Shown here piece by piece: positions 23,402 to 30,984 of a stretch of DNA of 45,387 bases (its first letter is position 1; every line of letters begins with the position of its first letter). Below the pieces are notes generated by a model. The model was not told the origin of the DNA and did not search any database. It was given only the letters and a program-made list of their open reading frames with translations. The DNA is from DATAAM01 sp036260075 (GTDB taxonomy: Bacteria > Actinomycetota > Acidimicrobiia > Acidimicrobiales > JAHWLA01). Position numbers and translations under genes: made by a program. Where the stretch lies: assembly GCA_036260075.1 (NCBI GenBank), contig DATAAM010000004.1, positions 1 to 45,387 on the forward strand. The letters run 5' to 3'.

Positions 23402-24321
23402 GAGGCTTCCTCCCACGGCACGGGGATCGGAGGGCCGTCGTGGGGGACGACGGCGAGGGCGGTACAGCCGTCGGGCCTGTGGCGGGCTTCGAGCCGCACC
23501 GCGCCCGGGACGCGCGCCAGCAGACGACCGACGCTGTGCTCGCCGTGGTCGGGAAGCCGGTCGAAGGCCACGACGTGCCCGGTGGCCCCTTGCAGCAGGG
23601 CGACGGCCGACGGGCCGCACTCCCAGCGGTCGACGAGCACGTGGTCGCCGGGCCCGCCCACGGCGTAGCGGCGGCCGTGCAGGGTCAGCACGCCGTCGGC
23701 CCATCGGGCACGCGCCTCGCCGGGCCCCGGGTCGCCGGGCGAGGCCGGCGAGGAGGCCGTGCACCGGGCAGGACCGGCCGCTGCTCCGACCAAGCCGACG
23801 GCCACCATCGATCCGAGGGCCAGCCGGCGGCGACGGCCGGACAGTCGTCCTCGCCCGCCGTTCGCCGCCGCCCGGCCACGTGAACCGGTAGGAGCGGGCG
23901 GCGCGCCCGCCAGGGATCGGTGGAGCAACTCGGCCACCTGCCCGGCGGACGGCCGGTCGGCGGCGTCGGGGGCTTGGAGGCGCCGGGCCACCTCGGTGAG
24001 CACCGCGCCCGCCTCGGGGAGTCGCAGGAGCCCGGGCTCCGACGGTGGCGGTCGGTCGGGCGCCCGTGTCGCCAGCCAGGCGAGCACCGTGCCGAGCGCA
24101 GGCAGGTCGTCGGCGGGGCGGGTGCCGACGGGGGCGGGATCGGCGGCGGGCAGCAGGGACACCACGCCGCCCTCGTCGACCAGCACCCGGTCGGGAGCGA
24201 GGCCCCCGTGCACGAAGCCCCCCGCGTGCAGCTCGGCGACCGCCGACGCCAGCGCCGCGCCCACGGCAGCCGCATCCACGCTGCCCAGGGGGGCACGTTG
24301 GTCGAGCGGTCGGAACGCCAT
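23398..24321 (-). CDS. Kinase C-lobe relic (pseudokinase-like) with one membrane segment
   Basis: A 307-residue protein. Residues 15-140 resemble only the C-lobe of a Ser/Thr kinase: AELHAGGFVHGGLAPDRVLVD stands where HRDLKPENVLVD is expected, so the catalytic Asp, Lys and Asn are lost. No Gly-rich loop, VAIK lysine or DFG is present. TRPADDLPALGTVLAWLATR and a later RPSAGQVAELLHRSL echo kinase helices. A basic RRRRLALG leads into a hydrophobic stretch (about 170-190), followed by a C-terminal domain probably outside the cell. The start is ATG 24321, fitted by a TTGACG/TGTATA promoter; ATG 24336 is an in-frame alternative. It is unlikely to be catalytic. Confidence 0.72.
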   Translation of the reverse strand: MAFRPLDQRAPLGSVDAAAVGAALASAVAELHAGGFVHGGLAPDRVLVDEGGVVSLLPAADPAPVGTRPADDLPALGTVLAWLATRAPDRPPPSEPGLLRLPEAGAVLTEVARRLQAPDAADRPSAGQVAELLHRSLAGAPPAPTGSRGRAAANGGRGRLSGRRRRLALGSMVAVGLVGAAAGPARCTASSPASPGDPGPGEARARWADGVLTLHGRRYAVGGPGDHVLVDRWECGPSAVALLQGATGHVVAFDRLPDHGEHSVGRLLARVPGAVRLEARHRPDGCTALAVVPHDGPPIPVPWEEAS

Positions 24322-24329
24322 GCCGCGAA

Positions 24330-24358
24330 TATACATGAAACGACATCCAACACGTCAA
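24330..24358 (-). promoter_or_regulatory. Promoter of the pseudokinase-LysM pair
   Basis: On the minus strand, TTGACG (24358-24353), a 17-nt spacer and TGTATA (24335-24330) form a good promoter in an unusually AT-rich patch. The -10 ends 8 nt before ATG 24321, so the mRNA would be leaderless. It suggests the pseudokinase-LysM pair can be transcribed apart from the tad genes. Confidence 0.6.
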
Positions 24359-24825
24359 CAGACAATGGAGGCGCTCCGCACAGGGGCGCTGCCTCGAGCC
24401 GCGGTGGCGACGGCGCGCCCGTGGACGTGCGCGGCCCGAGGCACGCCCGGCACCAGCGGGGAGAAGAGGTACGGCACCCGGCCGGTGAGGCGGACGCACA
24501 CCTGGTCCCCTTGCACCTCCACCACGTGCCTGGTGACGTGCACGCCGCGCAACCCCCGGGCCGCCACCGCGGTGACGGCGGCCCGCCGGGCGGCCACGGG
24601 ATCGAGCACGATCGGCCCGGTCGCCTCGCCGTAGAAGGCGGCGTCGGACATGCCCACCGCGGCGGCGTCGTTGGCTGCCGCGGCGGCGGCGTCGGTGAGC
24701 GCTCGCTGTCCGAGGAAGGCGAGCGCGGCGTCGACGGCGAGTGCGCCCAGCACGACGAGGACGAGCACGCCCGCAGGCACGAGCGCGAGCGCGCTGCCAC
24801 GTTCGGCGCCCCGTTCAGCCCGCAC
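24355..24825 (-). CDS. TadG-like pilus assembly protein
   Basis: A 156-residue protein starting GTG 24825, with GGGGGAGG six bases upstream. The N-terminus AERGSALALVPAGVLVLVVL holds the GS(A)xALV prepilin-like motif and a single membrane segment, followed by AALAFLGQRALTDAAAAAAN, the typical Tad/TadG N-terminal pattern. The rest, including VAARRAAVTAVAARG and VCVRLTGRVPYLFSPLVPG, is a short extracytoplasmic domain. TadG-type minor pseudopilins help assemble Flp pili. It overlaps the upstream TadE-like gene by 11 bp and ends the tad part of the operon. It lacks the von Willebrand domain of large TadG proteins. Confidence 0.78.
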   Translation of the reverse strand: MRAERGAERGSALALVPAGVLVLVVLGALAVDAALAFLGQRALTDAAAAAANDAAAVGMSDAAFYGEATGPIVLDPVAARRAAVTAVAARGLRGVHVTRHVVEVQGDQVCVRLTGRVPYLFSPLVPGVPRAAHVHGRAVATAARGSAPVRSASIVC

Positions 24826-25258
24826 AGTCGCCCTCCCCCGGGAGGCCGCTGCGATGCGGGTCGACGACCTCGGAGTGCCGAGCGGCCACGCGGAATCCCG
24901 AGCCGAGGCCGCCGAGGACGGGCACCCGGAGGGCGGGGAGCCGGTAGGCCGCCTCGAACGTGACGCGAGCGCAGCGCGCGAGCGCGCCTTCGAGGAGGCG
25001 CACGTCGGCACGGTCGAGCGTGCGGCCGTACCCGGCGAAGGCTCGCCGCCCGGCCGCCTCGGCCTCGGCCCGCGCACGGTCGGTGGAGCCGGCTTCGACG
25101 AACGATCGCGTCGCCTCGCGGGCGGCCGCCGAGGCGGCCAGCTTGGCGTCGACGACCGCCCATGCGTTGACGAGGAGCAGCGTCCCGAACACGAACAGCA
25201 GCACGCCGAACAGCAGGCCTTCGAGCCCCGCCACCTGTCCCTCCTGCGAACGCCTCAC
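24815..25258 (-). CDS. TadE/TadF-like minor pseudopilin (second copy)
   Basis: A 147-residue protein with the TadE-type start EGQVAGLEGLLFGVLLFVFG, a single N-terminal membrane helix, then AVVDAKLAASAAAREATRSFVE, the long helix typical of this family. A C-terminal beta-rich domain with two cysteines (ARCARV and GDCAG) follows. TadE and TadF are membrane-embedded minor pilins cut by the prepilin peptidase. The GTG start at 25258 overlaps the previous TadE stop by 4 bp. No processing peptidase gene (tadV) is in the window. Confidence 0.78.
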   Translation of the reverse strand: MRRSQEGQVAGLEGLLFGVLLFVFGTLLLVNAWAVVDAKLAASAAAREATRSFVEAGSTDRARAEAEAAGRRAFAGYGRTLDRADVRLLEGALARCARVTFEAAYRLPALRVPVLGGLGSGFRVAARHSEVVDPHRSGLPGEGDCAG

Positions 25259-25632
25259 CGGACGGCCTCCAGCCGCACCCGCACGGTCCGCACCACGTCG
25301 CCGAGCACGGACGGGCGCCGGGCCCGCACGCGCAGCACGACGTCGTCGCCCTCGCGCCCCCAGGACAGCTCGGCGTCGTCGCCCAGGCGGCCGAGCGCCC
25401 GGCGGGCGGCGGCCTCGGCGGACCGCCGCGCCTCCGTGGTGCCCCCGGCATCGGCGCCCGCCACGGCCTTGGCCGCGTCGTAGGCGACTGCCGTCACCAC
25501 GGAGGTGGCGTACAGCCCGAGCATCACCTGGGCGGCGAAGAACAGGAACGTCAGGAAGACGAAGCCGCCGACGACCGTGCCGACGAGGCCGGTGCCGTCA
25601 GCGGAGCTCGCCGAGTCGTTCGTTGACGTCAC
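25255..25632 (-). CDS. tadE: TadE-like minor pseudopilin (first copy)
   Basis: A 125-residue TadE-like protein: a short polar N-terminus, one membrane segment (GLVGTVVGGFVFLTFLFFAA, about 15-34), the helix VVTAVAYDAAKAVAGADAG and a basic beta domain ending RVRLEAVR. It begins at GTG 25632, which lies 35 bp inside the preceding Flp-like gene in another frame. This overlap is longer than the 4-bp ones around it, so the true start could be a little further in. Its role is to help assemble the Flp pilus. Confidence 0.75.
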   Translation of the reverse strand: MTSTNDSASSADGTGLVGTVVGGFVFLTFLFFAAQVMLGLYATSVVTAVAYDAAKAVAGADAGGTTEARRSAEAAARRALGRLGDDAELSWGREGDDVVLRVRARRPSVLGDVVRTVRVRLEAVR

Positions 25633-25816
25633 TGTTGGCCCTCCGCAGCGTGTCGCCGAACAGCTGCCACAGCACCACGCCCAGGAACGCCATCACGAGG
25701 ACGGCGATGGCGGCGGAGATCACCCCCTCGCCGCCCTCGGTCCGCGCCAGCCGAGCGGCCGTGGCCACCCGAGCGCTCTGTTGCACGACGTACAGCCGCA
25801 GCAGGGCCTCCCTCAC
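25598..25816 (-). CDS. Small single-membrane-helix protein, candidate Flp pilin
   Basis: A 72-residue protein in the position where flp usually sits, between tadC and tadE. The start GTG 25816 has AAGGAG eight bases upstream. A basic amphipathic N-terminus (REALLRLYVVQQSARVATAARLA) leads to TEGGEGVISAAIAVLVMAFL and VLWQLFGDTL, with one membrane helix (about 32-53). Flp prepilins are cut after a Gly before a hydrophobic segment that carries Glu at +5 and often Tyr at +6. Here Gly is present (GGEG or EG before VISAA), but the Glu-Tyr pair is not, so it is either a divergent Flp or a minor pilin. Confidence in the gene is good; identity as the major pilin is tentative. Confidence 0.65.
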   Translation of the reverse strand: MREALLRLYVVQQSARVATAARLARTEGGEGVISAAIAVLVMAFLGVVLWQLFGDTLRRANSDVNERLGELR

Positions 25817-25833
25817 CGCAGGTGCTCCTTGTC

Positions 25834-26739
25834 TCAGGGCCCCGAGAACAGTCGCAGGGCCTCGACGAACGGGATGGCCAGGAACAGCACACCGGGCACG
25901 AGCGTGGCGACGGTTACGGGCACCCAGACCTGCTGGGCCCGACGCTCCATCACCGCGATCGTGCGACGGTGGACCTCCTGGCGAACGGCGCGCGCCTCCT
26001 CGGAGACGAGGCGACCGAGATCGCCCGCCTCGCGATTGCGCGCCAGGACCGACACCAGCCGGTCGAGCGCGGGCACGTCCGCGGTCGCGGCCCACTCGCG
26101 CAGCGCCTGCTCCACGTCGACGCCGTGACGCAGGCGCACCGCCACCCGCCGCAAATCGTCGGCCGTCGTCCCGCTCCCGCGCGCCGCCAGCCGGTTGACG
26201 GCCGCTCCCAGCGAGTAGCCCGCACCCAACAGCATGCCGAGCTGCTCGGCCACCACCGGCAGCTCGAGCAGCAGCCGCTCCTGTCGCCGCGCCGAGGCGA
26301 CCGCCAGCCGCTGCTCGACCACCAGGAAGGCGAGGAGCGGCGCCCCCGCCGTCACGAAGGCGGCGACGAGCGGCGCGTGCCAGAGCGCGGCGGCGGGCCC
26401 GGCGGCGACGGCGAGCGCCACGGCCGACGCGCCGAGCTGGCGCACGCGGAAGCCGGTGACGTCGAGAGGGGAGTGCACCCGAGCCAGCCGGGCCGCGGCG
26501 TCCTCGTGGACGCCGAACAGCCGCGCCAGCCGCGAGCCCCACGCGCCGGCCAGTGGGCCGAGGACGTCGCGGAAGGACTCCACCGAAAGCAACGCCGGCG
26601 CATGCCGTGCGACGCCACCGGGCGCATACGGCCGCAGCCGCTCCGCCAACGACGGGCGGGCGACCGCTCGCACCTCGCCGAGCACCAGCGTGGTGCCTGC
26701 CCACAGCAGCAGCCCCCAGCCCACGAACGCTCGCGTCAT
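25834..26739 (-). CDS. tadC: TadC-like inner-membrane pilus assembly protein
   Basis: A 301-residue type II secretion F-domain protein, partner of TadB as the membrane platform for the TadA motor. Seen: an N-terminal membrane segment, then two near residues 103-140, the F-domain core RQERLLLELPVVAEQLGMLL with AGYSLGAAVNRLAARGSGTT, VRLRHGVDVEQALREWAATA, ALDRLVSVLARNREAGDLGR, and a C-terminal membrane pair (VWVPVTVATLVPGVLFLAIP). The ATG 26739 overlaps tadB by ATGA. The candidate pilin gene starts 17 bp after its stop. Confidence 0.88.
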   Translation of the reverse strand: MTRAFVGWGLLLWAGTTLVLGEVRAVARPSLAERLRPYAPGGVARHAPALLSVESFRDVLGPLAGAWGSRLARLFGVHEDAAARLARVHSPLDVTGFRVRQLGASAVALAVAAGPAAALWHAPLVAAFVTAGAPLLAFLVVEQRLAVASARRQERLLLELPVVAEQLGMLLGAGYSLGAAVNRLAARGSGTTADDLRRVAVRLRHGVDVEQALREWAATADVPALDRLVSVLARNREAGDLGRLVSEEARAVRQEVHRRTIAVMERRAQQVWVPVTVATLVPGVLFLAIPFVEALRLFSGP

Positions 26740-27563
26740 CGGCGGAACACCCGTCGCTCCTCGGGCAGCCGCATGAGGCGCCCCGCCCACGCCCAGCACG
26801 CCGCCACCATCCCGATGCCCGCGGCCACCGCGGCCTGGCCTCCGGAGGTGGCGTATGCATCCCGTCCGGTGCCGATCGACAGCCCGGCCAACGCCATGCC
26901 AAGCGGGACCAGCAGGACGAACCGTCGAGCGAAGCGCACCCCTGCCCGCTTGGCCTGGGCGTCCTTCCGGCCGCGCAGGTCCTCGTGGCGGTCCTCGGCC
27001 AACGCCGCCAGCCGCGCATCGACGCTCGTGCCGCCCACCTCGTGGGCGACGAGCAACGTCTCCAGCACGGCGTCGGCCGTCGCATCGTCGAGCTCGGCCT
27101 GCAACAGCGAGACGGTCCGGGCGAAGTCGGTCGTCACCAGCCAGTGCCGTTCCGCCGCCGCGAACGCGGGCTGCATGGCGGACGGCGCGCTGCGGCCCAC
27201 CGCGAACAACGCCTGCGGGACCGAGCGCCCGAGCGCGCCCACCTGCAGGCGCATGTCTTCGATCATCCGAGGCCACGCGTCACGCGCCGCCGCCCTGCGG
27301 GCCTCGGCCCGATGTCGCCGTGCCGCGAACGGGAAAGAGGCGGCGAACGCGCCTGCCGCCGCCGGTGGCAGGGCGCCTCCGAACAGGGCGAAGCCGAGTG
27401 CGGCGCCCACCACGAAGAGGACGGACGCGGTGGCCACGACGTCACGCGGCACCGCGATCCTGAGGGCCACGCGCGGCCCGATGCCGCGCCACCCGAAGGC
27501 AAGCGCCGTCCAGAGGAGGTACGTGCCGATGCCCGCGGCCAGAGCGAGCAACGAGGCGGTCAT
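26736..27563 (-). CDS. tadB: TadB-like inner-membrane pilus assembly protein
   Basis: A 275-residue F-domain membrane protein. Seen: N-terminal membrane helices (SLLALAAGIGTYLLWTALAF; ATASVLFVVGAALGFALFGG), the basic loop ARRHRAEARRAAARDAWPRM with IEDMRLQVGALGRSVPQALF, ETLLVAHEVGGTSVDARLAAL, and C-terminal helices (RFVLLVPLGMALAGLSIG; AAVAAGIGMVAACWAWAG). It overlaps both its neighbours by 4 bp (ATGA), indicating tight coupling with tadA and tadC. The protein forms, with TadC, the platform that transmits ATPase motion to the pilus fibre. Confidence 0.87.
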   Translation of the reverse strand: MTASLLALAAGIGTYLLWTALAFGWRGIGPRVALRIAVPRDVVATASVLFVVGAALGFALFGGALPPAAAGAFAASFPFAARRHRAEARRAAARDAWPRMIEDMRLQVGALGRSVPQALFAVGRSAPSAMQPAFAAAERHWLVTTDFARTVSLLQAELDDATADAVLETLLVAHEVGGTSVDARLAALAEDRHEDLRGRKDAQAKRAGVRFARRFVLLVPLGMALAGLSIGTGRDAYATSGGQAAVAAGIGMVAACWAWAGRLMRLPEERRVFRR

Positions 27564-28855
27564 CGCCGTGCCTCGCTCGCCCCGCCGACCAATTGGCGTA
27601 CGTCGAACCCTGCCGCCTCCAACGCTCGCGCCACCCGCACGGGCACGTTCCCGGTCCACCGCAGAGGGGCGTCGTGGCGGACGCGGCGGAACACGTCGGT
27701 GACGGTGAACGTGGGCGAGTCGAGAGGCCCGTGCGGGTCCTCGACGGCGACGACCTCTGCCACCTGCACGCGGTCGCCGACGCGGGCGCAGTGCACCACG
27801 AGGTCGACGGCCTCGCTCACGAGGGTGTTGAGCGCCGACAGCGACAGGTCGCTCGACGTCTCCGCCAGCTGGCAGACGAAGCGCAGTCGACTGAGCGCCT
27901 GGCGCGCCGAGCCCGCGTGGATGGTGGTGAAGCCCTTGACGCCGGACGAGAGCGTCAGGAGGAGCGGCAGCGCCTCCCGGTCGCGCACCTCTCCGACGAT
28001 CGCGACATCGGGTGCCATCCGCAGGAAGCCGGCAACGAGCCGCCGCAGGTCGACCTCGGGCCGGTCCTTGCGAGCGGGCCGGGTCTGGAGCTGGGCCACG
28101 TTCGGAAGCGGCACGTCGACTTCGAAGACCTCTTCGGCGATCACCACGCGCAGGGAGGGATCGAGCTCGGCTGCACAGCACGAGAGCAACGTCGTCTTGC
28201 CCGACCCCGGCGCCCCGGCGAACACGATCGAGAGCCGCGCCCGCACGGCCGCCCGCAGGAAGTCGGCCACCACGCGGTCGAGCGTGTCGCGGGCCACCAG
28301 CTCGTCGAGCGAACGGAAGGCCACGCCGTTGAAGCGCCTGATGTTGACGATCACGTGCCCGTCGCGGGCGATGTCGCCGTGCACGATGTGCAGGCGGGCG
28401 CCGTCGTCGAGCTGGGCGTCCTGCAACCCGTCGGCGGGGTCGAACTTCCGGTGCGACCGCCCGGCGTCGTCGAGCATCCGCGTGATGGTGCGGACCACGT
28501 GATCGTCGTCGTGGAAGACCTCGTCGTGGTAGCCGGACGGGCCGCGGTGGCGCTTCACGAAGATCGCATCAGGGGCGTTGACGCAGATCTCCCACACGTC
28601 GTCGTCGGCCAGAAGCGGCGTGAGTGGCCCGTACGCGGCGAGGTTGCGGTAGGCACGCTCGACCACCACCGGCGGGTCGGCCAACGGGAACGGCCGCAGG
28701 CCCCGCTTGTGGTCGAGCGCCCACCGGGCCACCTCGTCTTCGACCATCGAGCGCAGCGCGGCGGCCCCCGCCGGCGACGTGACGTCGAGCGCCGCTTCCT
28801 TGGCCCGCTGCTGGACACGGCGCTCGATCTCGACGAGGGGTGCGGGCTCGCTCAT
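27560..28855 (-). CDS. tadA: Pilus assembly ATPase TadA/CpaF
   Basis: A 431-residue type II/IV secretion ATPase that powers pilus assembly. Seen: N-terminal ERRVQQRAKEAALDVTSPAG, the N1D region LAAYGPLTPLLADDDVWEIC, MLDDAGRSHRKFDPADGLQD with LDDGARLHIVHG, Walker A IVFAGAPGSGKTTLLSCCAA, the Asp-box/Walker B region FLRMAPDVAIVGEVRDREAL and the His box VKGFTTIHAGSARQALSRL. All motor motifs are intact. The start is ATG 28855, 9 bp after stem P3 of repeat R1; the frame is open upstream to 29203 and includes the repeat, but the conserved family sequence begins after 28855. The gene overlaps tadB by 4 bp. Confidence 0.93.
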   Translation of the reverse strand: MSEPAPLVEIERRVQQRAKEAALDVTSPAGAAALRSMVEDEVARWALDHKRGLRPFPLADPPVVVERAYRNLAAYGPLTPLLADDDVWEICVNAPDAIFVKRHRGPSGYHDEVFHDDDHVVRTITRMLDDAGRSHRKFDPADGLQDAQLDDGARLHIVHGDIARDGHVIVNIRRFNGVAFRSLDELVARDTLDRVVADFLRAAVRARLSIVFAGAPGSGKTTLLSCCAAELDPSLRVVIAEEVFEVDVPLPNVAQLQTRPARKDRPEVDLRRLVAGFLRMAPDVAIVGEVRDREALPLLLTLSSGVKGFTTIHAGSARQALSRLRFVCQLAETSSDLSLSALNTLVSEAVDLVVHCARVGDRVQVAEVVAVEDPHGPLDSPTFTVTDVFRRVRHDAPLRWTGNVPVRVARALEAAGFDVRQLVGGASEARR

Positions 28856-28982
28856 GAAGACAGCACCGGCCGTAGGCCGGTTCCTTTCAGCGCTCGGGCG
28901 ACGGGTGGCAGGCGGGGAGGGGCCCAGCCGTGCGGCGCCACGGCTGGGAGGGGGCCCACGCCTGACAGGACCGGGCGCTCGC
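28856..28982 (-). repeat. Structured repeat element R1 in the tad operon
   Basis: The whole 127-bp space between cpaE and tadA, homologous to R2 (33620-33782). Read on the minus strand it has P1 (GGTCC/GGGCC, one G-U pair, 10-nt loop), P2 (CCCAGCCGTG at 28948-28939 with CACGGCTGGG at 28932-28923, 6-nt loop), and P3 (ACCGGCC at 28881-28875 with GGCCGGT at 28871-28865). P3 ends exactly 9 nt before ATG 28855. A purine run TGAAAGGA precedes P3. Compared with R2, P2 and P3 carry compensatory base-pair changes, so the structure, not the sequence, seems conserved. Possible roles: RNA regulatory leader, REP-type repeat. Confidence 0.8.
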
Positions 28983-30224
28983 TCACGACGACCACACCGC
29001 CAACGAGCCGGGTTGCAGCGGACCCGCGGTGGGCGCGTCGACCGGTCCCTGGCGTTCGCGCACGGCCAGGTAGGCGCCCACGAGCGGCGCGGTGAGCGAC
29101 GCGGGCAGTCGCACGCCGTCGCGGAACGCCTCGTCCACCCGCCGCTCGGGCAGGAAGACGACAGCGCTGCGATCGAGAGCGCGCACGATCTCGGCGCGAG
29201 CACGACGATTGCGCGGCGCGCGGTTCACCACCGGCACCAGGCGGCCCGGACGGACGCCGAAGGCCTCCAGCTCGTGCAGCACGCGGGCCAGCGAGTGGAC
29301 GCCCTTCATGCCGGGCACGCCCACCACCAGCACGACGTCGCTCGAGCGGACGGCGGTGCGAGCGAGCACGTGACGGTCTTCCACGTCGGCCGAACCGCAG
29401 TCGTCCTCGCCCTCCACGTCGGCGTCGGCGTCGCAGACGACCACGCGCCAGCCCGCCCGTACGGAGTCGAACGCCGCCTCCACCGCGCGCGGCCGAAGCG
29501 CAGGCCACAGCCGAGCCTGGCGCAGCCCCAGCAGCAGTCGGTAGCCGCGCTCGGGCACGGCGAAGGTGAGCGCGCGCACCTCCTCGACCGACGGTCGTCC
29601 GAGGCGATGGGCCTCGACCAGCTCCTGGACGCTGGGAACGACGTCGCGGGCGTCGTGGAGCATCGCCTGTTCGGCGTGGAGCGCGAGGTCGGCCAACAGG
29701 ACCGGGCCCCCCGCCCGCACGTCGTGGGCCAGGCCCTGGGCCAGCGCGACCGCCACCGTCGACGCGCCGGTGCCGCCGGACCCGCACACCGTGACCACGC
29801 TGCCTCGCCATTGAGGCGTGGCGGTCGGCTCGGGCGGCCCCGGCACGTCGTCGGCCCGCTCGACGGGACGAGCGCAGGAGCCGAGCACGTCGAGCAGCGT
29901 GCGCCGGTCGAACGCGGCGGGCAGGACGGCCGCGACTCCCATCGCGGCCCAGTCGCGCCGCGACCGGTCGTCGTCCACCACCACCACGGGCACGCCGTGG
30001 GAGGCCGCCTCGTCCGCGAGGTCGCGGTCGAGCGCGGGCAGGCCGCCGTCGACCAAGGCGGCGGAGAACACACGGCCCGACGCCAGCCGAGCCCGCAGCT
30101 CCTCCGCCGACACGCACTTGACGAACTCGACCGGCAGCGCGGCCGCCGTGGCGGACCGGGCCAGCTCGCGGAACCACGGCGAACGGGCGCGGGCCAGGCC
30201 GAGCAACACGTACCGCTCCGACAT
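28983..30224 (-). CDS. cpaE: CpaE/TadZ-like (Ssd-like) protein with degenerate Walker A
   Basis: A 413-residue protein with an N-terminal receiver-like domain (1 to about 115) and a ParA/MinD-like ATPase domain (about 140-400). The Walker A region reads VVTVCGSGGTGASTVAVALA: the canonical KGGxGKT lysines are gone, as is common for the actinobacterial septum-site/CpaE relatives. VLLADLALHAEQ (motif like DxDxxxG), VVVCDADAD and RLVPVVNRAPRNRRARAEIV follow. TadZ/CpaE places the pilus machine at the pole or septum. The start is ATG 30224, 1 bp after the cpaB stop. The next 127 bp downstream are repeat R1. Confidence 0.85.
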   Translation of the reverse strand: MSERYVLLGLARARSPWFRELARSATAAALPVEFVKCVSAEELRARLASGRVFSAALVDGGLPALDRDLADEAASHGVPVVVVDDDRSRRDWAAMGVAAVLPAAFDRRTLLDVLGSCARPVERADDVPGPPEPTATPQWRGSVVTVCGSGGTGASTVAVALAQGLAHDVRAGGPVLLADLALHAEQAMLHDARDVVPSVQELVEAHRLGRPSVEEVRALTFAVPERGYRLLLGLRQARLWPALRPRAVEAAFDSVRAGWRVVVCDADADVEGEDDCGSADVEDRHVLARTAVRSSDVVLVVGVPGMKGVHSLARVLHELEAFGVRPGRLVPVVNRAPRNRRARAEIVRALDRSAVVFLPERRVDEAFRDGVRLPASLTAPLVGAYLAVRERQGPVDAPTAGPLQPGSLAVWSS

Positions 30225-30225
30225 G

Positions 30226-30900
30226 TCAGCCTCCGGCGCGCACGACGGTGACCTCTCCTGCCGTGGCGGCGTGGGCGACGGCCGCCGCGTCCTCGGCGGT
30301 GGCCAGCGCGAGCGTGACCACCTGCATGCGATCGTCGCCGAGCACCCCACCCGGGGTGCGGGCGCGGACCACCCTTGCGGCCCGGGCGACGACGCGGGTG
30401 CTCGCCGTCTCGCCTTGGCCGTACGTCACGAGGACGTCGACCGTCTCACCGTCTCGCAGCGAGCCGTCGACGGCACGGGCCGACTCGACGGGGAACGAGA
30501 CGTGGTGCCCGGGTGGCGACCCACCCGTCGGCCGGACGCTGCTCGCCTGCACGAGCTCGCCGCGGGCGATCGGTCCCAAAACCGTGGCGCCCACCAGCGC
30601 CGTCGCCGACCGGAAGGCGCGGGCGCGCACGAACGACGGCGCATCGAGCCGGGCCGTCGAGAGGTCGTCGGCGGTGATGCGATGGCCGACGGCGAGGTCG
30701 TGGCGTGCCACCACCAACGCGATGCGGCGGTCCTGGCGGGCGCTTCCGACGGTGGCCAGCGTGCCGACGACGGCGGCGGCGACGAGGAAGCCGCCGACCA
30801 CGGCGCGGGTGCCGGGCAGCGGCCGGCGTCGTGGGATCACAGGTCCCGCGGCCGCGACAGGCCGATCAGGTGTCGCGCGCTGTTCCCCCAACGTCTGCAC
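30226..30900 (-). CDS. cpaB: CpaB/RcpC-like SAF-domain pilus protein
   Basis: A 224-residue protein with a cytoplasmic basic N-terminus, one membrane segment (TRAVVGGFLVAAAVVGTLAT, about 27-46) and a SAF domain, seen as ALVVARHDLAVGHRITADDL, VGATVLGPIARGELVQASSV, VSFPVESARAVDGSLRDGET with VDVLVTYG, and LALATAEDAAAVAHAATAGE. In diderms it helps the secretin; in monoderms lacking a secretin it probably binds peptidoglycan or stabilises the pilus channel. The start is GTG 30900, with a strong GGGGGGG site 5 nt upstream. It is the first gene of the tad operon and is divergent from the HTH gene. Confidence 0.85.
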   Translation of the reverse strand: MQTLGEQRATPDRPVAAAGPVIPRRRPLPGTRAVVGGFLVAAAVVGTLATVGSARQDRRIALVVARHDLAVGHRITADDLSTARLDAPSFVRARAFRSATALVGATVLGPIARGELVQASSVRPTGGSPPGHHVSFPVESARAVDGSLRDGETVDVLVTYGQGETASTRVVARAARVVRARTPGGVLGDDRMQVVTLALATAEDAAAVAHAATAGEVTVVRAGG

Positions 30901-30972
30901 ATTCCCCCCCAGCGAAAATGCAGCCAGACCGTAGCAGCACGGAACGCCATGAGGTACGGGAACGCAGAGGAC

Positions 30973-30978
30973 TACGCT
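30973..30978 (+). promoter_or_regulatory. -10-like box of the HTH gene
   Basis: TACGCT ends 6 nt before ATG 30985, giving a leaderless start. It lies in the 84-bp space divergent from cpaB, so the HTH protein could bind here and affect both genes. Confidence 0.45.
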
Positions 30979-30984
30979 GCACGC

